Of a stretch of 23,935 bases of DNA, positions 18,207 to 23,935 are shown one piece after another. Both the position numbers and the translations under genes were made by a program. Position 1 is the first letter of the stretch, and each line of letters opens with the position of its first letter. This stretch comes from Chara braunii (lineage: Eukaryota > Streptophyta > Charophyceae > Charales > Characeae): assembly GCA_003427395.1 (NCBI GenBank), contig BFEA01000027.1, positions 2,363,134 through 2,387,068 of the forward strand, written 5' to 3'. Under the pieces are notes generated by a model that was given only the letters and a program-made list of their open reading frames with translations, had not been told where the DNA came from and did no database searches.

Positions 18207-18659
18207 TTAAAATACTTCACTGATCTAAATCTGAACGAGCCTTTTAATTGTGGGCAAGTCGAAATCATTACGCACGCATGCGCAATCATATTTTGTGTCG
18301 CGCTTATGATTGTGCAACAGGTTGGCTACTTAACTACCTTTCGTCAAAATCATGCTCAAGTTATCGAAATTTCCTTCCTCAACCATTCAAAGGATTCCTT
18401 CCGTACTTCCTTTTTATCAAATAAACAAAAAAAAAATAATTACTACCCTTATTTTCGGATTAATATCAATCCGTTTTCTCAGTTTTCTTGATAGGATTCC
18501 TCTCACAATGTTTCACCCCTTCATTGTATCAATAACTGCATTTATTTCAGTATTTAAAAAAATATATATATATATATTTTTTTTAGATCGCAGTTCTTTT
18601 CGTTTTTGAAGTTTTTTCAAAGAGCTCTTAGCAACGTTAAGATTCCAATTTTTTACAAC
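18207..18659 (-). other. Decayed interval with AT microsatellite
   Basis: The sequence between two coding remnants shows only fragments on the minus strand. It includes a short TA run (about 18571-18580) next to poly(T). No feature is called beyond low complexity. Confidence 0.35.
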
Positions 18660-18900
18660 CTATATTCGATTTATTCTTGATGAAGCAGTTGAGTGTCCAC
18701 TCCCCACCTTTTTCAATCGCATGCTTAGCACCCCTCAACAAAACATGTTCTTCGTCAATCATGATTGTACTATCCTCACATACAAGGGCAATAATCCTTC
18801 AACCATTCAACTCTTTATTTCTGACATTATTACATACATTGTTTGACTTGTGTTTCGTTTCTACTTGTTTCAAAATAGTCACCAAGTGCATTGTGGGTTA
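18660..18900 (-). pseudogene. Unrecognised coding remnant (minus strand)
   Basis: About 80 codons in one frame carry one stop. Readable blocks are HLVTILKQVETKHKSNNVCN, then RIIALVCEDSTIMIDEEHVL, then AKHAIEKGGEWTLNCFIKNK, ending KSNIGCKKLES. The charged, balanced composition and single stop indicate former coding. A zinc-finger reading is conceivable from the scattered Cys and His, but I cannot support it. Confidence 0.35.
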
Positions 18901-19469
18901 TAAGTTCAGATTAGTTGTAAAACAAAAGGTGATTAGCTGCAATCATTTTACAACGTGCTATGCGATTTTTTTTTTTTCAAGCATCCTGATTTCTTTTTTG
19001 CTTTTTGCTTAATCTTATCTAAACATCGGTTTTTATTTTAAATAATCATTCTTTCCTTTTACATTAAATCCAATTTTCCACTAAACTAAAGCGAAATCGG
19101 GATATAGAAAAAATACCATTTTTTCGAAGTCACTTATGAACCTTAAACTCGTAGTTGTTTTTGACGGTCAACTTATGCTCAGACCATCGTTCGCACATAC
19201 TCTTACACGTCTATCCGTTGTATGTTTGTTTGCAGAACGAAGAGATTAATACATATACACATGATGTGGCAACACACAACGCATCTAAATCCAAGCTACT
19301 CATCCTTAGGCAATACTTGAAAACTGTTTTTCCCCAATTAAAAACACTGCATATGCAAAAAACGACAACCAATGCTCGAAAAAAAAACTCGGCTTCATTA
19401 ATCAGTATCCTACCCATACAACAAAATTCATCGACCCATTAACTCAGTTTCTGAAGGAGTTGCAGGATA

Positions 19470-20715
19470 ATACGCTACTTGACACTTAGCCTCACGAAAT
19501 ATCGCGTTCATCTTCTTTAAAGTTTTCATCTTCCTCCACTGCATTGTCTTCTTCTTCGTCGTTGGGGTCCTCACTATACTCCTGAGTAGTATTAACCAGT
19601 TTAAAGAATTGGTTAGTGTTTTGCTTAGCCACTTCCTAGGCACTTGTGTGTTTCCTGTCATACTTCAATTTTTCATTCTTGCATAATAACTTGATTTGCT
19701 TGTACATCTTGATCATGCAGAAATTAAGCTTGTACCGCGCGTACTCCATCACATCGCTCTGCAATTTTAAGTCCTTCATTTTTTCTTTCCTTTCCCTATC
19801 ATCGTGTGTGGCTTATCAACTAGTTTTTTTACCATCTCTCTGCTCGCAATGGTTTCATTCCCGACATGATTATCTCGCCCAGAGTTGTTGCGAGTAGTTC
19901 GTTTTTTTACATTAGCGCTTATAGCATCTCTGTGATCTCATCGAGTTTAGTGCCTTCTACGACATTAACTGCGTATTCTTGCTCCTCGTCGATGTGTGCG
20001 TTGTCTCAATCTCCTGCTGCTCGTGTATCTTCGTCGTCGGATATGTTGATCCGAAGCAGGGGCATTTTTACTTCACCTCCGGAGGTCTTACATCAAGATT
20101 AGGATCTCGATCTAGATATTATCGACGAGCTAAAGTCTCGTTTCCCCTTCTCTAGTTTGCCACCTTTTTTGTGCAGTTTTTCTTCCCACGATCATCAAGC
20201 GCGATCATGGTTTTCCAATTAACGTCCTCCAACTTATCGACAATCTTGTTCAAGGAACCACACAAAGTGCCCGAAATCCATGCTTTCATTCTCATTGGCA
20301 CTATCCTTGTTTTTCCCTTCCTTTCGATGCTACTCCGCTGGTCTCGTCAGGTGATGATTTCTTTGATTGCTTGAGATCCCTTAACCTTATATCTCTTGCT
20401 CAAGTCCAAACGCTCCTTCGTGAACCAGGCTCGCTAGCCTTGTCCGAAAAATGCATTCACACTTGATTGTCACTGTCCATAGTTCTAACTTGGCGGTTAC
20501 GACGGCTGCCATCCATATGGCGGTGGGTAATACCCTGGTGTTATGGCATCGACATACCAAGTCGTGCAGCGACTGGTACCATCATCATTTACATCGTTCG
20601 CATAGGGGTTTGAGCATTCGTCGTGGATGGAGAATTCGGTGGAGGAGTCTACATTCTTGTAGGGATCTCCATCCAATAGCGATTATACCCAGATCACCTG
20701 CCCTTCCCCTGCCTT
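19470..20715 (-). pseudogene. Decayed ORF, possibly Myb/SANT (trihelix)-like, with acidic tail
   Basis: From about 20690 the minus strand reads in one frame for roughly 200 codons: DPYKNVDSSTEFSIHDECSN, then a Tyr/Pro-rich part (ITPGYYPPPYGWQPS), then WFTKERLDLSKRYKVKGSQ, then RMKAWISGTLCGSLNKIVDK. After one frame change near 20070 it continues as RINISDDEDTRAAGD, DEEQEYAVNVVEGTKLDEI and a helical tail, and ends in an acidic stretch near 19630-19500 (EYSEDPNDEEEDNAVEEDE). A Trp-led helix, a second basic helix and then an acidic coiled-coil tail resemble Myb/SANT-like (trihelix) proteins, which also occur as the second ORF of PIF/Harbinger elements. Several in-frame stops fall where Gln, Arg or Trp would fit. 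The assignment is tentative, but former coding is likely. Confidence 0.4.
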
Positions 20716-21054
20716 GCCATTCCCGTATGCCGTGATATCGTTGACTTGAAAGACGATAAAGACGATAACTCAAAAGACAAGAACTTCAACCAGTATCAAA
20801 GGTACTCTCCTCTCCACGATTCTAGATATGATGTGCGCGGACCATCGATCGTTGATGCCGTCCTGGTGAGTAAAGAATATTAAGAATAATTGAACTATCG
20901 AATAGATAAGCAATTAACGTTCGCACGACGTAACACGGGCTCGATGTGAGCACCTAGATTGCGAAGGCAGTAGACTAGCGTTCCTAAGCACTATTGCAGA
21001 GTGGTTCGTCTGACTCGATATGAGATTTACTCGAATAGTAGTAATGTAGCCGGA
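20716..21054. other. Gene-free stretch before repeat copy 2
   Basis: No gene is supported. The minus strand is open to about 20773 but is Arg/Leu-rich and unconvincing. Just before copy 2 there is only a short purine patch (GGAGG, 21052-21056), not a clear polypurine tract. Confidence 0.35.
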
Positions 21055-21584
21055 GGTTGAATTTCACAGATCAACTACATCACAAAATGTTGCCACACCA
21101 CTCCCATTACAACCCTTCTACTCCTTTGCTCAAACTATAGCGAGTTGACCACCACCCGTGATTATATACCATTTTAGTCTAAGATTCCGTCGGGAAATAT
21201 GTTCCCAGTAACTTGGCCTAAACTAAAAAACATAATAAGATTTAAATTTGAAACCAAACAGGTTAAAAAGTAAATGCGTATCTAATAAAATTGCGTGAAG
21301 GAGCGAGGTCATCAAATTTGTCGGGTAGAAAGCGCTCCGATGGAGGCGGCAATCTACTTCAGTTGGTGCACGTGATACCGGCTTCGCGCAGATTCCAACC
21401 TCTAGTTCAGGTTCAGGTTACCTGCCTTCTCAAAGTTGTCGGCTTCGACAGTCCAGCCACGTGTCGCTTAGGCGCTCGTGACGAAACTGCCAGTACCCAA
21501 GTTAGACCCATCAGGGGTATAAATTTGGAGTTGTGTTGTCGAGGTACCCCTTTCATATGTAGAGTTTCCCAAATAAATCGTGCA
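21055..21584. repeat. Long direct repeat, copy 2 (candidate diverged LTR)
   Basis: This is the uninterrupted version (about 530 bp) of the repeat at 15291-16100, in the same orientation, with landmarks in the same order and a conserved TATAAAT at 21518-21524. It ends TCGTGCA (21578-21584). The few bases after the end (GCGTTGGT versus GTATTGGT in copy 1) are also alike, so the true boundary may lie slightly further right. Confidence 0.6.
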
Positions 21585-21997
21585 GCGTTGGTAGGAGGAG
21601 GAAAGTTGATGTGGAAGTTGCTTATGGTGAGCTCCCACGAAGGAAGAATGAAATCAACGAGGGTAAGAAAGTGCTGCAGGAAGATATGCCGAAGGGAAGA
21701 ACATTTTCAGCAAAACGTAAACAGAGTCGCCATGCCAACAATAGGATGTACAACTCAATGATCCAGTTCGAGACGATTCATTGGACAGAAAATGCAATGT
21801 CGACAATCGAAGAAGTTTGGATCCGAAACTCGCACCAGGGATGCAGAGCACTCCCAACAGCAATCGAAGGGCAGACCCCAAAATGGCAGGAGAACACACG
21901 GCAGACCCAAGCGGCACCTGCAATGGAGCTTTAGGAAGTACTGGTGGTTTAAGAGTTTGACGTGGCCTGTTTGCTACAGTTAGTACAGTATATAGTA

Positions 21998-22072
21998 GTG
22001 GATTCGAACCACGGACACACAAGGATTCTCAGCCCTTTGGAGCAGTGACCAGCAAAAAAACACAGCCAGCTC
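21998..22072 (-). other. tRNA-like module (possible tRNA-derived SINE head or tRNA pseudogene)
   Basis: On the minus strand there is an excellent T-arm, GTGGTTCGAATCCAC (22012-21998), with a 4-bp stem and a TTCGAAT loop. Eight bases before it is an anticodon-like arm, AAGGG-CTGAGAA-TCCTT (22037-22021). Its loop has the standard C-T-anticodon-A-A form and would read GAG (Leu). Further upstream, GAGC (22072-22069) could pair with GCTC (22043-22040) as a D-arm, but the loop is far too long and contains a T7 run. No acceptor stem or CCA-compatible 3' end is visible. So this is a tRNA relic or an internal RNA polymerase III promoter (B box GGTTCGAATCC), not a functional tRNA. Confidence 0.4.
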
Positions 22073-22080
22073 AGAGGAAG

Positions 22081-22841
22081 ATCACTAGCACAAGAAGGGC
22101 GGACACACCATTGCAAGGATTATGAGCAGGAGCGATAGACAGAAAACCAAGTTGCAAAATCATGAAGTAGCTCAGATAGTCGTGTACCAAGAAGAGAGCA
22201 CAATGCACCAAGATACCATTGCAAATAAGAGCAGTACAATGAACTCTTGTGTCAATGTCGCCACACTGAGGTCACACCAACACAGTTTCCACTGTCCACC
22301 CCTACTGCCTGGCACTCGGCGCCCAGCCTACTCAACTCAGCCTATCTAGCCTATCTACGCTCTCACAACCAGATCGCATTGCAGTTGAAAACCAATGTAC
22401 GTTGACGTCATCGCTAATGCCAACCACCAGCATACACCAGGTACGTGCTCTCTCCTCCCCTCATCTCACCTCGACTCCCCCTCTGCATGCGCCTACTACC
22501 CGAAGACCACCATTGCCACCACCTGCACCTGCACACTCGGCCCGGCTATGGCCGCCGTGCGCCCACTGTCACCGCAGTGCCCTCGTCATTACTTAGCGCC
22601 CGCACGCGCCCCAGCCTGCCTGCATAGCACAGCTTGCACGACAATGCATCAGCGTGGCCGCAATGCCTGCACAGGCCAGAATGCCCCTCTCAGAGGCTCA
22701 CACTTTCCTTTATGGAGAGTGTGTCGCAGCTGGCTGGCCTGGCCAGGCGTGTGGAGGGCCCAGTCGCTTCGGTTGGGGCCCAGGTGTCTGCACCCAGGCC
22801 CACTCCCCGATACTGGTCTGGGCCTTGTGCAGTTAGGCACA
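22081..22841. other. Gene-free GC-rich stretch
   Basis: Open frames up to 182 codons exist but are Cys/His/Pro/Ser-rich and differ in every frame, as expected from GC-rich DNA without coding constraint. Several TGGGCC/GGCCCA motifs occur at about 22757-22822 (for example GGGCCCAG). These resemble plant site II promoter elements, but there is no gene downstream to support that reading. Confidence 0.35.
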
Positions 22842-23321
22842 TTCAGGCAGCCACACAGCCTCCAGTGTTCGCCGCTTCCTCGTTGGCTCACGGCCCGTGT
22901 GACAACAATGCTGCTTTCTCATTCGTCCGTAGCCGCTGTGTGATGTGTTGGCCTTACACTGCGTGTGCCCAGGGCGCAACCACCACCCGGGCCCTGGGAA
23001 CAACTGTACAGCGCAGCCCTTGTTTGTTGAAAGAGCCTGACGGCTCACGTTTCCCCTGTAACCAACTGGTGTGCTGCAACTTCAGGCAGCCACACAGCCT
23101 CCAGTGTTCGCAGCTTCCTCATTGGCTCACGGCCCCTGTGTGACAACAATGCTGCTTTCTCATTCGTCCGTAGCCGTTGTGTGATGTGTCGGCCTTACAC
23201 TGTGTGTGCCCAGGGCGCAACCACCACCCGGGCCCTGGGCTCAACTGCACAGCGCAGCCCTTGTTTCTTGAAAGAGCCTGACAGCTCACGTTTCCCCTGT
23301 AACCAACTGGCGTGCTGCAAC
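22842..23321. repeat. Recent tandem duplication, two units of about 240 bp
   Basis: Units 22842-23080 and 23081-23321 are collinear and nearly identical over their whole length; I count only a small number of substitutions and a 2-base length difference. Both start TTCAGGCAGCCACACAGCCT and end GTGCTGCAAC. Each contains a perfect hairpin, CCCAGGGC with GCCCTGGG (22968-22975 with 22991-22998; 23209-23216 with 23232-23239), around a 15-base loop. The 2-base difference changes the frame between units, so the pair does not encode a repeated protein domain. The high identity means the duplication is much younger than the other repeats here. Confidence 0.93.
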
Positions 23322-23935
23322 TGTCTGAGTACCCACATATGGAAAAATGTAGGAAATAGACCTCACGTGGATATTCAGGCTCGACTTCACTTAGGGCGGA
23401 CACGGGGCTTGCTGGGGGCCTCAGCTCAGAACACGTGCATGTCTGATAAGGGCCCCGCGAGGGCTCATTCCTCGCACCATAGGAAAAGATAGGAAACTAC
23501 ACCCTCGACCTATTCTCAAACTTTAAATACGTAAGATTTTGGGGTTGCTTAAGCAAACCTTGAGGATCAATGAAAAGCTCCAAGTGGGCCAGAAAGAAAG
23601 AAAGAAGTCCAGGGCCCCAGGCTTAGATACTCAGGAAATAAAAGACAGGTACCGGAAAAACAAAACAAAACACAAGGCAAAGAAATAATAATTGATTAAA
23701 ACAAAAGCAGATGACAGAAGAGAACACCTGGCTCCAGGTACTGGGAACACTTGACCGCGGCACAGGCAACAACGACCAGAACAGAAAACACACTTCATGT
23801 AGAAGAAATAGCACATTATGCGAGGCCTTACTCACGTGCTAGACGCAATGCGCAGGAGCAAAAACTGAAGCATCCAATGGCCAACTACTCAAGGGACTGT
23901 CATATGCCTGGTGTCCAGCCTCTACAACAACCTTG
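23322..23935. other. Gene-free trailing stretch
   Basis: No supported gene. A short GAAA run lies near 23592-23605, and ACGTG cores occur at about 23365, 23440 and 23834. A minus-strand frame near 23623-23835 is Phe/Cys-rich and looks compositional. Confidence 0.4.

Noticed and set aside
22395-23143. Cys/His-rich open frames of 169-182 codons as zinc-finger proteins
   Set aside because: The Cys and His spacing is irregular, every frame is open, and the tandem duplication changes frame between units.

Overview
The window looks like a piece of a repeat-rich plant or streptophyte-algal nuclear genome. I see no intact host gene, rRNA, CRISPR array or bacterial-type operon. It is AT-rich and full of homopolymer runs. 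Two unresolved bases (N) lie in a poly(A) run near 17832-17845, so this is draft assembly sequence. It carries DNA-transposon and non-LTR retrotransposon remnants of plant type. The wording of the best-preserved protein, a PIF/Harbinger (ALP1-like) transposase, and of the LINE remnant reminds me of Chara braunii repeats. That is recollection, not a search result.

Layout. 1-890: low-complexity, gene-free. 890-955: (CT)33 microsatellite. 988-2337 (minus): PIF/Harbinger transposase in one frame, broken by a single in-frame stop and with Asn in place of the second catalytic Asp. 2628-2932: palindromes and clustered TCCTCGG motifs. 3236-4487 (minus): decayed C-terminal part of a LINE polyprotein, ending at a small foldback element (4480-4590). 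5817-6421: hAT-like non-autonomous element with 8-bp target duplications and many TCCGGA-type subterminal motifs. 6491-7701: diverged duplications and G-rich sequence. 7900-7981: retroposon-type 3' tail with a hairpin and poly(A); related tails recur at 17457-17862. 8306-9227 (plus): decayed charged or coiled-coil coding sequence cut by a 105-bp mariner-like MITE. 9230-13013: mostly featureless, with a very long G/A homopolymer block at 11760-11933. 13021-13370: three-copy repeat. 13460-13832: a second hAT-like element, built like the first but with GTTCGCG-type motifs. 14408-14945: array of four palindromic units. 15291-16100 and 21055-21584: a pair of long direct repeats, possibly diverged LTRs, enclosing about 5 kb of decayed minus-strand coding sequence that includes a possible Myb/SANT (trihelix)-like ORF. 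21998-22072 (minus): tRNA-like module. 22842-23321: recent tandem duplication of a GC-rich unit of about 240 bp.

The parts do not work together as a pathway. The window is a palimpsest of transposable elements at different stages of decay. The most informative signals are the exact ends and target-site duplications of three small DNA transposons, the shared retroposon tail, and in-frame stops that mostly look like C-to-T or G-to-A transitions, as expected for methylated, silenced elements. I found no convincing undescribed multi-gene system. The nearest thing to something new is the pair of small hAT-like families with dense, family-specific palindromic subterminal motifs.
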